Positions 40,329 through 50,079 of a stretch of DNA of 64,000 nt are shown here, in pieces. A program made the translations under genes and the position numbers. The DNA is from Microbulbifer sp. GL-2 (lineage in GTDB: Bacteria > Pseudomonadota > Gammaproteobacteria > Pseudomonadales > Cellvibrionaceae): NCBI RefSeq assembly GCF_007183175.1, contig NZ_AP019807.1, positions 3,406,001 through 3,470,000 on the forward strand, given 5' to 3'. Each line of letters starts with the position of its first letter. Position 1 is the stretch's first letter. The notes under the pieces are model-generated. The model was not told the DNA's origin. It made no database searches and saw nothing but the letters and a program-made list of their open reading frames with translations.

Positions 40329-42545
40329 ATGCGTCAGACAATGATCGCACTATCCGTGGCTGCTACCCTTGCGGTTGCGGGCGGTTGTGGTGAAAAGGCA
40401 AAGCAGGCTGAGGTAGCTAAAGACACTGTGAAAGCTGAAGAGTCCATGGCTGTAACTCCAGAGCACGCCAGTAACATGCTCCTGGCAGAGTGGACTGGCC
40501 CCTACGATGGTGTGCCTGCGTTTGACAAGATGGACCTGAAGGATCTCAAGCCTGCGATTGAGAAGGGTATCGAGAAAAATCTGGCCGAGCTTGATGCGAT
40601 CGCTGCCGATCCTGCTAAGCCGACTTTTGCCAATACTATTGTGCCGATGGAGCGCAGTGGAGCCGAGCTGGGTCGCGCAACTGCATACTATGGGATCTGG
40701 GCCGCTAATATGTCCTCTCCAGAGTTCCGCAAAGTCCAACAGGAACTGGCCCCTCTATGGGCTGATTACGAGTCCCAAATTTACCAGAATGCAGCACTAT
40801 TCAAGCGCATTAAGTCCATCTATGAACAGCGTGATTCTGTAGGCCTGGATGCCGAACAAAAGCGCGTTGTTGAGCTGATCTACACGCAGTTCTCGACCAA
40901 TGGTGCCACCGTACAAGGTGAGGCCAAGGAGCGCTATGCGGAGATCAATAAGCGCCTCGCGGAGCTTTACACCAAGTTCTCGAACAACGTACTTGCGGAT
41001 GAGGAAGGCTACGATATCTTCCTGACCAAGGGCCAGCTGGCAGGCCTGCCGGATTCCTTTGTCGCAGCAGCAGCTGCGATGGCAGAAGAGAAGGGCGAGA
41101 AAGGTAAGTACGCAATAACCAATTCCCGTTCCTCTATGGACCCATTCCTGACTTACTCCGATGATCGCGAGCTGCGTAAGCAAGTATGGACCAACTACTA
41201 CAGCCGTGGGGACAATGGCGATGAGCACGATAACAACGCCATCATCGCTGAAATCCTGAAGCTGCGTGATGAGCGCGTAGGCTTGCAAGGCTTCGATAAC
41301 TACGCTCAATGGCGCTTGCAGGACCGTATGGCCAAAACCCCAGAGCGCGCTATGGAGTTGATGGAGGCAGTGTGGCCAGCGGCGGTTGCCCGCGTAAAAG
41401 AAGAAGTGGCTGATATGCAGGCTGTGGCGGATGCCGAGAAAGCCAATATCACCATTGAGCCCTGGGACTACCGTTATTATGCGGAAAAAGTTCGCAAGGC
41501 CAAGTACGACCTGAACTCCGATGAAGTTAAGCAGTATTTACAGCTGGACAACCTGCGTGAGGCCATGTTCTATGTGGCTGGTGAACTGTTTAATTTCGAG
41601 TTCACTCCAGTGAAAGAGGGCTCAGTACCGGTCTTCCACGAAGACGTAAAAGTTTGGGAAGTGACTGACAAGACCAGTGGCGATCATATTGGCCTCTGGT
41701 ACCTGGACCCATTTGCCCGTGCGGGTAAGCGCTCTGGTGCTTGGGCCACTATGTACCGCGACCATTCCACCTTTGATGGTAAGAAGAATGTACTTTCTTC
41801 CAACAACTCCAACTTTATCAAAGGTGCGCCGGGCGAACCTGTACTGGTGAGCTGGGACGATGCATCGACCTTCTTCCACGAGTTCGGCCATGCGTTGCAC
41901 TTCCTCGCATCTAATGTGACCTATCCAACCCTGAACAGCGGTGTGCGCGACTACACCGAGTTCCAGTCGCAGTTGCTGGAACGTTGGTTGTCTACCGATG
42001 CGGTAATCGATAACTACCTGGTGCACTACAAAACTGGTGAGCCGATTCCAGCTGAGTTGGTTGCCAAGATCAAGAAGGCGGCCAAGTTCAATTCTGGCTT
42101 TGCCACCACCGAGTACCTGGCTTCCGCACTGATTGATATGAAGTTCCACACCGCAGATCCAGAGGGTATCGACCCGGATAAGTTTGAGCGCGAAACTCTG
42201 GACAAACTGGGGATGCCAAAAGAGTTGGTAATGCGTCACCGCACTCCGCACTTTGGTCATATCTTCTCTGGTGAAGGTTATGCAGCCAGCTACTACGGTT
42301 ACATGTGGGCCGACGTACTGACCTCCGATGCCTCTGAGGCTTTCGCTGAGTCCAAAGGTGGTTTCTACGATAAGGGTGTGGCAGCTAAACTGGTTGAACA
42401 CCTATTTGCTCCGCGCAACGCTGTAGACCCTGCTGATGCCTACCGTGCTTTCCGCGGCCGTGATGCCAATATCGAAGCGCTGATGCGCGATCGTGGCTTC
42501 CCTGTACCGGAGAAGAAAGATGGCTCCGTTGTTTCCAAGAACTAA
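40329..42545 (+). CDS. dcp: M3-family dipeptidyl carboxypeptidase, lipoprotein
   Basis: A 738-residue zinc peptidase of the thimet/Dcp family, which trims dipeptides from peptide C-termini. The N-terminus is a lipoprotein signal with lipobox VAGGC (Cys at residue 20), so the enzyme should be membrane-bound on the periplasmic or outer face. The zinc site FFHEFGHALHFL and the later NSGVRDYTEFQSQLLERW and SYYGYMWADV are as in Dcp. Ribosome site AGAGGAG. A strong terminator follows at once. E. coli Dcp is cytoplasmic and about 680 residues, so the lipoprotein form is a difference. Confidence 0.95.
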   Translation: MRQTMIALSVAATLAVAGGCGEKAKQAEVAKDTVKAEESMAVTPEHASNMLLAEWTGPYDGVPAFDKMDLKDLKPAIEKGIEKNLAELDAIAADPAKPTFANTIVPMERSGAELGRATAYYGIWAANMSSPEFRKVQQELAPLWADYESQIYQNAALFKRIKSIYEQRDSVGLDAEQKRVVELIYTQFSTNGATVQGEAKERYAEINKRLAELYTKFSNNVLADEEGYDIFLTKGQLAGLPDSFVAAAAAMAEEKGEKGKYAITNSRSSMDPFLTYSDDRELRKQVWTNYYSRGDNGDEHDNNAIIAEILKLRDERVGLQGFDNYAQWRLQDRMAKTPERAMELMEAVWPAAVARVKEEVADMQAVADAEKANITIEPWDYRYYAEKVRKAKYDLNSDEVKQYLQLDNLREAMFYVAGELFNFEFTPVKEGSVPVFHEDVKVWEVTDKTSGDHIGLWYLDPFARAGKRSGAWATMYRDHSTFDGKKNVLSSNNSNFIKGAPGEPVLVSWDDASTFFHEFGHALHFLASNVTYPTLNSGVRDYTEFQSQLLERWLSTDAVIDNYLVHYKTGEPIPAELVAKIKKAAKFNSGFATTEYLASALIDMKFHTADPEGIDPDKFERETLDKLGMPKELVMRHRTPHFGHIFSGEGYAASYYGYMWADVLTSDASEAFAESKGGFYDKGVAAKLVEHLFAPRNAVDPADAYRAFRGRDANIEALMRDRGFPVPEKKDGSVVSKN

Positions 42546-42578
42546 ATTATTGTTGATTCAATAATTGATTTATTAAAA

Positions 42579-42607
42579 AGCCGCATCTTTTGATGCGGCT
42601 TTTTTTA
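42579..42607 (+). terminator. Terminator after dcp
   Basis: AGCCGCATC / GATGCGGCT with a 4-nt loop, followed by TTTTTTT; A-rich on the other side, so it may also work for the minus strand. Confidence 0.92.
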
Positions 42608-42739
42608 TTGTCCACACCCAGTGCGGTAGCTTTTAAGAGTTACTAGTTTGAGTAAAATCATTAAGCCCCACTCTTAATAAAGCTGAAGCGCTATAAAGCA
42701 GCATTTGTGTACAATTATAAGAGGTGTGGTTTGGGGGGA

Positions 42740-43204
42740 CTATTTGTTAACAGTGTGATCAAGATTGATATAAAGTCTCAACATATCTTTATGTTGTATG
42801 CCATTTTCCATAATAGGTTTATCATAATTATCTAAAAAGTGATCCTTAACGATAGATTCGACCCTGAAACCCTGGCGTTGATAGAACTCTAATTGATAGC
42901 CAAAAGTCCCTGTGCCGAGTTCGACATGCTGAATGCCCTTGGAGGCGAGTTCTAATAGTGAAAATTTAAGAAGTTTGGAACCTATACCTTGTTTTTGTAG
43001 TTTGGGGGAAACAGAGATATTAAAAATTTCTGCTGTGGAAGTGTTGATTTCTTTGGCTACACAAATCCCTTTAATGTGGCCAAAATCAATTGCTGCAAAG
43101 CACCGAGATCCAGGCAAATACGAATTTATATGCTTTTCAGATGGGTCGGCTTCAAGAAGAAGGGAAAATGGAACATCAGTTTCTGGTATTTGAACATACA
43201 TCAT
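42740..43204 (-). CDS. GNAT-family N-acetyltransferase
   Basis: A 154-residue acetyltransferase that uses acetyl-CoA. The CoA-binding motif is ISVSPKLQKQGIGSKLLKFS (Q/RxxGxG/A), followed by FYQRQGFRVE. The start is one of the two first methionines. It stands alone between a terminator and the RraA-like gene; the substrate is unknown. Confidence 0.9.
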   Translation of the reverse strand: MMYVQIPETDVPFSLLLEADPSEKHINSYLPGSRCFAAIDFGHIKGICVAKEINTSTAEIFNISVSPKLQKQGIGSKLLKFSLLELASKGIQHVELGTGTFGYQLEFYQRQGFRVESIVKDHFLDNYDKPIMENGIQHKDMLRLYINLDHTVNK

Positions 43205-43319
43205 AAAATTTTAAACTGTATGCCACCGTGAGCTGGGTTGCGTAATATTGTGTCCAGTTTGATGGGCGATGGTCTCTATCTTGGTGGGCGGCATCTAAGC
43301 CTGAGTTTGTATAGTAGAT

Positions 43320-44012
43320 TTATGGGGTAAGTTCGATGACTTTTCCAGTATCGACTATTTCTTTATAGAAGGGTGGGAGTATTAAGCCTGATTCGACAGC
43401 TTGCTGTAAAGTTGCTTCAGAACTTTTCACGCGATCAATTTTATTTTTTACAGTATTCAACTGCCCTAAGGGTACTACAACGACGCCAGTTTGATCTGCA
43501 ACAATAATATCTCCAGAAGAGATATGCATTGAATCAAGGTTTACAGGGAGGCCAGCCGTTGCAGGGCCACTTCTGGCGGGAGAGTTTGGAGTTATTCCTT
43601 TGCAAAATACAGGTAATGAAAGGCGTTTGATCCCTTCTAAGTCTCGAACAAGCCCGTCGGTGACAAAGCCTGCTACACCTTTGTTCTTCATCATGCCCAA
43701 CACCAGGTCACCAATCACTGCTGTGTGCATAAATGAATCTGTTGAGGCTACTACTATGTCACCTGGCTGAGCTATATCCAGCGCTCCGAGTACACCGAGG
43801 TTGTCTGCTGGGCCACATTCGCAGGTGACGGCTATCCCAACAATGGATGACTCCATCGGCAGTAGTGGTTTGATTGCATGATGCAGAGATCCGCGCCCAT
43901 CCATGCAGTCGACAATAAATTCTGTCGGTGTATTATATAACGCGCTCATATCGACTTTATCTGGGCGGGCAAAGTTTCGTTGTAATGTTAGAGTCGGGCT
44001 ATCTTCAATCAT
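43320..44012 (-). CDS. RraA-like / HMG aldolase-family protein
   Basis: A member of the RraA/4-hydroxy-4-methyl-2-oxoglutarate aldolase family. The core runs EFIVDCMDGRGSLHHAIKPL, ADNLGVLGALDIAQPGDIVV, GFVTDGLVRDLEGI and SGDIIVADQTGVVVVP. I chose ATG 44012 (MIEDSPTL, 230 residues) over a start 33 nt further up. The conserved arginine and aspartate of the aldolase are present (GLVRD, ADQTG). It may be an aldolase or oxaloacetate decarboxylase rather than an RNase E regulator. Confidence 0.85.
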   Translation of the reverse strand: MIEDSPTLTLQRNFARPDKVDMSALYNTPTEFIVDCMDGRGSLHHAIKPLLPMESSIVGIAVTCECGPADNLGVLGALDIAQPGDIVVASTDSFMHTAVIGDLVLGMMKNKGVAGFVTDGLVRDLEGIKRLSLPVFCKGITPNSPARSGPATAGLPVNLDSMHISSGDIIVADQTGVVVVPLGQLNTVKNKIDRVKSSEATLQQAVESGLILPPFYKEIVDTGKVIELTP

Positions 44013-44045
44013 CAGCGAAACGGCTCTATTGATTGTGCAAAGCAA

Positions 44046-44636
44046 AATCTAAGTACATTGATCCAAATGTGTCAAGTTGCTCAGGTTGTAATGAACATAA
44101 TCCATAAATATTCCATAATCTATGGTTTGAAAATAGCTTCTCTATATCATTTTGGGAGATGTCACTAAAACGATATCTTTCTCTGGAGAGGAGTTCAGAA
44201 AATTAGTTGATTTTTGATGCTTTGTAAAAAAGCTGGGTATAGTTTTCCCATTATATTCTGATTGTTTGTTTCTCTCAGCCATTCTTATAATCAGATTTGT
44301 AGCCTATGTCCCTGAAGTTTATCGAAACACCAAATTTATCTTTCGGGCTCCGAGTCCGAGCAAAGTCTGCCTCCGGAGTTTAAGATAGGAGGTGGTAGGC
44401 GTTAGTAAATCAGCAGTTTATTCATGCTGAACAAATTTGGACACTGAAGGCTGCTTGTGAATTGCAGCTCTAGCAAAAGCTAGGTTCATTTGCTAGAGCT
44501 GCTTCTTAATCTACTGCCTTCAAGTCTACGGTGGACATTACTTATTTGCTTCGATGCTTTCTGGAGCCTGCAGTTGACCGTTTTGTGTGTAGCGCTTTAA
44601 AAAAGCACCGCGACAAAAGGAAGATAGGCAAGTCTA
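44046..44636. other. About 590 bases without a gene
   Basis: No credible ORF. The strong inverted repeat GCAGCTCTAGCAAA (44464-44477) / TTTGCTAGAGCTGC (44489-44502) has 14-bp perfect arms and may terminate the minus-strand amidohydrolase transcript, about 135 nt past its stop. Confidence 0.5.
44464..44502. repeat. 14-bp perfect inverted repeat
   Basis: Two 14-bp arms with an 11-nt loop lie downstream of the amidohydrolase gene. TTCTT follows on the + strand, so terminator activity is possible but not clear. Confidence 0.55.
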
Positions 44637-46289
44637 TCAAAAAGCATTTAGGTAAACTCTCTCTCCCTCTACCCAGGTTTCCAAAACCTGTACCTGCCAC
44701 ACCTCCTGGGGATCTATCTCAAAAATATCCCTATCCAGTAAAATAAAATCAGCGAACTTTCCGGGTTCCAGGTTTCCCATCACTTTCTCCTGATGGCTGG
44801 CATAAGCGGCATCCAGGGTGAATGCACGTAGTGCCTGTTCTGGAGTCATCACCTCTTCGATACGCCAGCCTTTTCTGGGGTTGCCCTGGCGATCGCGGCG
44901 GGTGACGGCGGCGTGGAGGCCAAACATGGGGTTGGCTGGCTCTACCGGGAAGTCGGAGCCTGCGGCAATAGGTGTGCCTTGGTCCAGCAGAGTTTGCCAG
45001 GCATAGGCACCAATCAGGCGTTTCTCTCCCAGGCGGTCACCGGCCATATTTTTGTCGCTGGTGGCATGGGTGGGTTGCATGGAGGCGATCAGGTTTAGTT
45101 GTGTAAAGCGTGGAATATCCTTTACTTCAATCACCTGCGCATGCTCTATACGGTGCCGATGTTGTTTCTGGCTTTTCTCTTTGTTCAAGATCTCCAGGTG
45201 ATTGAGTACGGTATGGTTGGCTCTATCGCCAATCGCATGCACGTTCACCTGAAAATCATTGTCGGTGGCCAGTTTAAGCAGCGATAGCATTTTGTCTTCT
45301 GGGTAGAGCAGGAGTCCCTTTTCAGCGGGGCGGTCATGGTAGGGTTCAATTAACGCAGCACCACGACTGCCGAGGGCGCCATCGGCGGATAATTTAATGC
45401 TGCGCATGTATAGTCGCTCTTCGGGGCTGCCAATATGCCCGGATTTCAGTAACTTTGTGTAGTTGTGACTGTCCACTGAGAGCATTGGGTAAACCCGCAA
45501 GGGGATGGCCCCTTCTTTGGCCAGCTCCCGGTAGGCCTGCAAGGTTTTCTCGTTAATACCGGCATCATGCACACTGGTGAGTCCGAGCGAGAGCGCCTTG
45601 GCAAAGGCATTTTGCAGGGACTTTTTCTCCTGGGCGAGGGTGGGAGCTGGAATGGTCTTTTGTAACAGACCCATAGCATTGTCAATCAGAATACCAGTAG
45701 GTTTGCCCTTGGTATCTCGCAGAATTTCACCGCCTTCCGGGGATTGTGTGGTCTTATCTATACCGGCGAGCTGCAGCGCTTTGGAGTTGGCCCAGCCGGC
45801 ATGGCCATCTACGCGCCGCAGCCAGATTGGATGATCAATCTCAAGGGCATCCAATTGGGCGCTGGTGGGGAATTGCTTGCCAGGCCAGGTCACCTGATTC
45901 CAGCCCCTGCCTAGCAACCATTCACCGGGCTCCAGGTTTTTGGCGTGGTGCTTGATGGATTTCAGGGCGTCTTCCAGGGGTTGGTCGCGCAGGTCCAGCA
46001 TGGTGTTGAGTTGGCCCAAGCCCAGCATATGTCCGTGGGCATCAATCAAACCGGGCAGCAGTGTCTTGCCCCTGGCATCAATCATGTTTGCATCTGGATA
46101 CTGCTTTTCCAGTTCGGAATTGCTGCCTGTTACCAGTACCTTTCCCTGGTCGAAGGCCATGGCGTTGAACTGAATCAGTGCTTTATCGGTGGTTTGATAA
46201 CCTGAAAAATTATGGATCACCGTGACAGCTTGGGCACTGACAGAGGAGGCGGCGAGGAGCGTTGCAGCCAGGATGCGGGAAAGTCCCAT
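44637..46289 (-). CDS. Exported amidohydrolase (YtcJ-like)
   Basis: A 550-residue metal-dependent hydrolase with signal peptide (GLSRILAATLLAASSVSAQA). Motifs: LLPGLIDAHGHM (metal-binding HxH), VNVHAIGDRAN, RIEHAQVI and AAGSDFPVEPANP. The family includes amidases of unknown substrate. It ends 4 nt before frames of no interest and starts 114 nt from the end of the PQQ-type gene, same strand. The cleaved N-terminus suggests a periplasmic amidase or deacylase. Confidence 0.92.
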   Translation of the reverse strand: MGLSRILAATLLAASSVSAQAVTVIHNFSGYQTTDKALIQFNAMAFDQGKVLVTGSNSELEKQYPDANMIDARGKTLLPGLIDAHGHMLGLGQLNTMLDLRDQPLEDALKSIKHHAKNLEPGEWLLGRGWNQVTWPGKQFPTSAQLDALEIDHPIWLRRVDGHAGWANSKALQLAGIDKTTQSPEGGEILRDTKGKPTGILIDNAMGLLQKTIPAPTLAQEKKSLQNAFAKALSLGLTSVHDAGINEKTLQAYRELAKEGAIPLRVYPMLSVDSHNYTKLLKSGHIGSPEERLYMRSIKLSADGALGSRGAALIEPYHDRPAEKGLLLYPEDKMLSLLKLATDNDFQVNVHAIGDRANHTVLNHLEILNKEKSQKQHRHRIEHAQVIEVKDIPRFTQLNLIASMQPTHATSDKNMAGDRLGEKRLIGAYAWQTLLDQGTPIAAGSDFPVEPANPMFGLHAAVTRRDRQGNPRKGWRIEEVMTPEQALRAFTLDAAYASHQEKVMGNLEPGKFADFILLDRDIFEIDPQEVWQVQVLETWVEGERVYLNAF

Positions 46290-46403
46290 GGTTGATAGCC
46301 TTTTTGTTTTAATTGTCAGCTATTCTATGGCGGCTTTACACCTGATGAAAAGAAGGTCTCGAGAGGCAATGGCTGCCTCCCATATTACGGATGCCAGCTG
46401 TGC

Positions 46404-47564
46404 TTACTGGTCAGGATCGATACGCAGCAGCTTACCCTGGGGTCCATCAGTGAGAACGTAGAGGGTGCCATCAGCGCCGATCTCGGAATCGCGGACTCTT
46501 TCACCTACGACGATGCGCTGTTCACCGGTTAGCGCGTCGCCTTCGGGATCAATTACCCGTAAGTCCTGGGTTACCAGCCCGGCTGAAAGCAGGCGCCCCC
46601 GCCATTGGGGAAAGGCCTTACCGGTGTATACGGTGAGGCCACCGGGGGCATGGGTATCTATCCAGGCGAGAATGGGAGAGATAAATTCGGGATCAGCAAT
46701 TTTGAAGGAGATATTAGAACCATCGCGGTAATCCCTGCCAAAGGTAACCCTGGGCCAGCCAAAGTTGCCTCCCTTTTCCAATCGATTCAGCTCATCTCCT
46801 GCGGCCGGACCGTGTTCATTTGACCACACCACCTTACTCTCTGGGTCGATAGCAAGCCCCTGGGAGTTGCGGTGGCCAAAGCTCCAGATTTCCGGCTGGG
46901 CGCCTTCCATCTTATTAAAAGGATTGTCGTCGGGTACTGAGCCATCTGGCTTGATACGGATTATCGAGCCAAAGTGGGTATGCAGATTTTGTCCCTGTTC
47001 CCGCGCGAAAATATCCAGGTAGTCCTGCGGTGGATTTCCCCCATCGCCGATAGTCGCCAATAGAGTGCCATCGGGCAGGAAGGCAAACCGTGAACCAAAA
47101 TGTCGATCATTTGTTTTACCCTGGGCGGCCTTGAATATCTGTTCAAAGCCTTGAAGGGTGCCGTTTTGCCACTTGCCCCGGCCGATGGCCAGCCGATTGT
47201 CTTGTGTGTTGCCAATGGAATAACTGAAAAAGAGTAGGTTGTCTTTTGCAAAATTGGGGCTGGCCGCAACATCCAGTAGGCCGCCCTGGCCCTCAAAGTA
47301 GACTTGGACAGGAAATTCCACAGGGTCGGAAAGGGTGCCATTTTTAACTGTGCGTATTTTTCCATTGCGCTGAGTAATTACTAAAGTGCTGTCCGGTAGC
47401 AGTGCTATACCCCAGGGGTATTCGATAGGGCCAGCTACCTGGCTCAGTTTTACGTTATCAATGACAGGAATTGCACCGCGGGATATACGTGTATCAGCGA
47501 AACTCTTTGTTGCGGTTATTACGCAAACGAACACAGCTACTGTCGCGATAGAGATCCTTCTCAC
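46404..47564 (-). CDS. PQQ-dependent sugar dehydrogenase (YliI-like), exported
   Basis: A 386-residue soluble aldose dehydrogenase-like beta-propeller with signal peptide (RRISIATVAVFVCVITATKSFA). Typical strands: EYPWGIALLPDSTLVITQRN, LLDVAASPNFAKDNLLFFSY, RFAFLPDGTLLATIGDGGNPPQ (catalytic-region His replaced context), SFGHRNSQGLAIDP, NEHGPAAGDELN and KAFPQWRGRLLSAG. It would oxidise sugars in the periplasm with PQQ. It is upstream of the amidohydrolase on the same strand. Confidence 0.92.
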   Translation of the reverse strand: MRRISIATVAVFVCVITATKSFADTRISRGAIPVIDNVKLSQVAGPIEYPWGIALLPDSTLVITQRNGKIRTVKNGTLSDPVEFPVQVYFEGQGGLLDVAASPNFAKDNLLFFSYSIGNTQDNRLAIGRGKWQNGTLQGFEQIFKAAQGKTNDRHFGSRFAFLPDGTLLATIGDGGNPPQDYLDIFAREQGQNLHTHFGSIIRIKPDGSVPDDNPFNKMEGAQPEIWSFGHRNSQGLAIDPESKVVWSNEHGPAAGDELNRLEKGGNFGWPRVTFGRDYRDGSNISFKIADPEFISPILAWIDTHAPGGLTVYTGKAFPQWRGRLLSAGLVTQDLRVIDPEGDALTGEQRIVVGERVRDSEIGADGTLYVLTDGPQGKLLRIDPDQ

Positions 47565-47751
47565 TTTGCCTCCTAAGGAAATTCTGCTGCTGGTGGGGGA
47601 CCTGCTCGTGGGGGTACTTGGAGTATATCAGTACTTAGACACGCGATAGTGAAGGCAGATCTATAGGTGTAAGATTCTCGGGCTATCTCTATGAAGGTCT
47701 ATACATTGGTTTAGGCTTTCTTGTATGGAAAAATTTTAGGAGGCGGGAAAT

Positions 47752-47958
47752 ATGGCCCGCTGGATGATTGTCGCAGGGCTGATCTTGGTTGTTTGCGGAG
47801 TGTTACTGCATTTTGCGCCCTGGTTGTTTAACTGGTTTGGTCGGCTGCCAGGTGATATCCGTATGGAGTCAGGGCGTACCCGGTTTTACTTGCCTATCGT
47901 GTCCATGATTATTATCAGTTTGGTATTGAGTTTGCTGGTAAATTTCTTTCGACGTTAG
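47752..47958 (+). CDS. DUF2905 membrane protein
   Basis: A 68-residue protein with two membrane helices around a GRLPGDIRMESGRTRFYLPI segment, the signature of DUF2905. The length is the usual one. Ribosome site AGGAGGCGGG. Function is unknown. Confidence 0.92.
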   Translation: MARWMIVAGLILVVCGVLLHFAPWLFNWFGRLPGDIRMESGRTRFYLPIVSMIIISLVLSLLVNFFRR

Positions 47959-48074
47959 CTTTCCAAATTAAGAGGTTTCCTAGTTTTATTATTGATAGAA
48001 CTATAAACAGTCGGGTGGAGAACCAGTGGAGCGAAGCCCCCGCCAAACCAATAGTCTGGCGGAGGAGATAAACT

Positions 48075-49181
48075 TTATAGTTTATATTGGAATCGCATTA
48101 GCCTATAGGGAGGTTTGGCGTTTCCAAGCCCAGAGCTGAAGGCGGGATGCTGGTGAAGTTGATCCTGGGTGATGTAGACCCAGCCATTACTAACCGCCAG
48201 GCTATCGGGCCATGAGAGCTGTTTGTCCTGCACCAGAATTTGGTAATTGTTCTTTGTAGTCAAGCCGATTGCATTATTTTTCAGATCAGTAACGAGAACG
48301 CCGTTCCCTGGTGCCATCACTATGCCATCACTTGGATTCTTTGGCCCAAACGCCTCAATTCGCGAGGCGAGTTTTTCGCTGGATATCTTTTCGTCAGCCA
48401 GTAACGATGCTGGTAATCGGTATATCGTATTACCACTCAAGGTGCCAAAATATAGCCATTCCCCCTTTTCATCCAATGCAATGGGGTTCAAACCAAAATG
48501 CAGGCTTTTACTAGAGTTTTCCCCCGTTTTTGCCGACAGTAATACCCCTCCAATCACCAGGTCCTGATTCGGCGGCATAAAGGTATCGGTGCTTTCCAGT
48601 ATGCGTCGGGAATATCCGGTTTTAAGATCGACTACAATAATGGCCGGTTTGGTTGCTCCGTTGAAGTTACCGAAAGACATATCAGCGATATAAATTTTCT
48701 GGCGCTTTTCATCCAGGGCGAAATCCTGAGGGAATGAGTTTTCGAGCAGTGCAGATTTGGAAATTTCGAGTTGTTTGTGCAATTTATTCTTTACAGTGTC
48801 CCAGGCTACTATTTGGGTTGGGGAGGTTTCACTGCCCATATCCAAAATCCAAACTATGCCTTTACTGTCAGAGTGAATGCCAATAACTGAAGCAAAGCCG
48901 GCCTTACCTTTTTCAGGGCCGTCGGCCCAATCGAGGGTGGGAAATGGCTGTTTGGTTCCGTTAGCCATTACTTCCATTACCTTCAGCTTTGGTGCATCCA
49001 GAGGGTGCATGCTTACCAGGATGCGACCATTCGGAGTGACTGTGACACCTGCTGCACGAGAGTCAGTAAATTCTGTTACGGTTTCTAGGGTCTCTGCTTC
49101 AGCTGCAAAGACTGTACTGGCTGTAAAGCTGACTGTGCCCATTAGGGCAAATGCAGCAATTAATGTATTTAGGGATTTCAT
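48075..49181 (-). CDS. Yellow/major royal jelly-type protein, exported
   Basis: A 368-residue exported beta-propeller-like protein (signal peptide LIAAFALMGTVSFTASTVFA). Family-specific strands: GVTVTPNGRILVSMHP, VIGIHSDSKGIVWILDMGS, FAVDEKRQKIYIADMSFG-like, and LHFGLNPIALDEKGEWLYFG. Bacterial members are annotated as L-dopachrome-tautomerase-related or MRJP-family; their function is poorly known. Its start is 35 nt downstream of the substrate-binding-like gene on the same strand. Confidence 0.88.
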   Translation of the reverse strand: MKSLNTLIAAFALMGTVSFTASTVFAAEAETLETVTEFTDSRAAGVTVTPNGRILVSMHPLDAPKLKVMEVMANGTKQPFPTLDWADGPEKGKAGFASVIGIHSDSKGIVWILDMGSETSPTQIVAWDTVKNKLHKQLEISKSALLENSFPQDFALDEKRQKIYIADMSFGNFNGATKPAIIVVDLKTGYSRRILESTDTFMPPNQDLVIGGVLLSAKTGENSSKSLHFGLNPIALDEKGEWLYFGTLSGNTIYRLPASLLADEKISSEKLASRIEAFGPKNPSDGIVMAPGNGVLVTDLKNNAIGLTTKNNYQILVQDKQLSWPDSLAVSNGWVYITQDQLHQHPAFSSGLGNAKPPYRLMRFQYKL

Positions 49182-49216
49182 ATTACGTTTTCCTACATTG
49201 AAATTTGGGAATGGTT

Positions 49217-49954
49217 TTATGGGTTTTTTACTTGTTTGCGAAGGTCGTCTTCTAAAGCGCTTAATTTGTCATTGCCAATGTAGAGCTGTGATAGAGCTTT
49301 CATGGCTGCATCACCAATTTTTTGCTTAGCCTCTTTGCGCACGATAAGCGTTGCTTCATCTTGTGTGCCCAGCAGACCTTTGGGTTCTTTGAGAGCGCGG
49401 ATGGTGTAGCGGTTATGTAGAAACTGTGGATGCCATAGGGGAATCACTACCCAGCGACCCTCTGATACGGCAGTCTCAAATCGATCAAAGCAGTCTTCTT
49501 CTGTTCCCGGGCGGAACTCGTAGCCCGCTTTGTCGAGTCCGTAGGCTTGAATCATCTGTGCGGAAAAGCGGCTGATGCCTGCTCCGGGGTTGATCCCCTG
49601 AACCAGGCGCTCCATACGGTCCAATGCCGGTTCGCGTAAAAGGTCTTCGATAGATGAGACCGATTCCTCAGGCACATAGTCAGGAACCCCCCAGATGCAG
49701 TAGGGCTCATAGAGCACAGATACCTTTTCTACTTGGTCAAGCAAAGGATTTAAATAGACCTCGTGGCTGGAAGGCAGCCAAGCTGAGACTAATAAGTCGA
49801 TCTCGCCCTTTTTTAGCAAGCCAAAAGCTTCCTCATGAGGTGCTGACATGAAGCTCACCTTATGGCCGTACAGTTGAAGAATTTTGGTGACTTCCAGTGC
49901 GCTCGCTTCGTGAAAAGACAATGCGATGTGACCAATACGAATGCTGTTATCCAT
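49217..49954 (-). CDS. OpuAC-like ligand-binding protein without signal peptide
   Basis: A 245-residue protein with the fold of glycine betaine/proline-betaine ABC binding proteins: IRIGHIALSFHEASALEVTK, LLVSAWLPSSHEVYLNPLL and ISRFSAQMIQAYGLDKAGYE. It has no signal peptide or lipobox, so it should stay in the cytoplasm, unlike real binding proteins. It lies divergent from a LysR regulator (gap 125 nt) and no ABC permease is nearby. It may sense a ligand or modulate the regulator; that is inference. Confidence 0.82.
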   Translation of the reverse strand: MDNSIRIGHIALSFHEASALEVTKILQLYGHKVSFMSAPHEEAFGLLKKGEIDLLVSAWLPSSHEVYLNPLLDQVEKVSVLYEPYCIWGVPDYVPEESVSSIEDLLREPALDRMERLVQGINPGAGISRFSAQMIQAYGLDKAGYEFRPGTEEDCFDRFETAVSEGRWVVIPLWHPQFLHNRYTIRALKEPKGLLGTQDEATLIVRKEAKQKIGDAAMKALSQLYIGNDKLSALEDDLRKQVKNP

Positions 49955-50079
49955 ATCCGACCTCCCTGCTAATAAGTTGCTGACTGGGTAGTAATAGCTG
50001 TTGATACGGCTATTGTGGCCTTTTAGTTTTACCGGATAAACTAGTGTTAATAGAATTGAATGTCCGATTTAACCGTATA

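Noticed and set aside
40350..42401. Several long minus-strand ORFs inside the M3 peptidase gene
   Set aside because: They are antisense shadows of a gene with strong protein-level conservation.
43320..44012. RNase E inhibitor RraA
   Set aside because: The sequence keeps the aldolase-type arginine and aspartate and has an extended C-terminus. An HMG aldolase-like enzyme is at least as likely.
44531..44746. 71-residue ORF opposite the end of the amidohydrolase gene
   Set aside because: Its second half is antisense to the conserved amidohydrolase C-terminus, and it has no family features.
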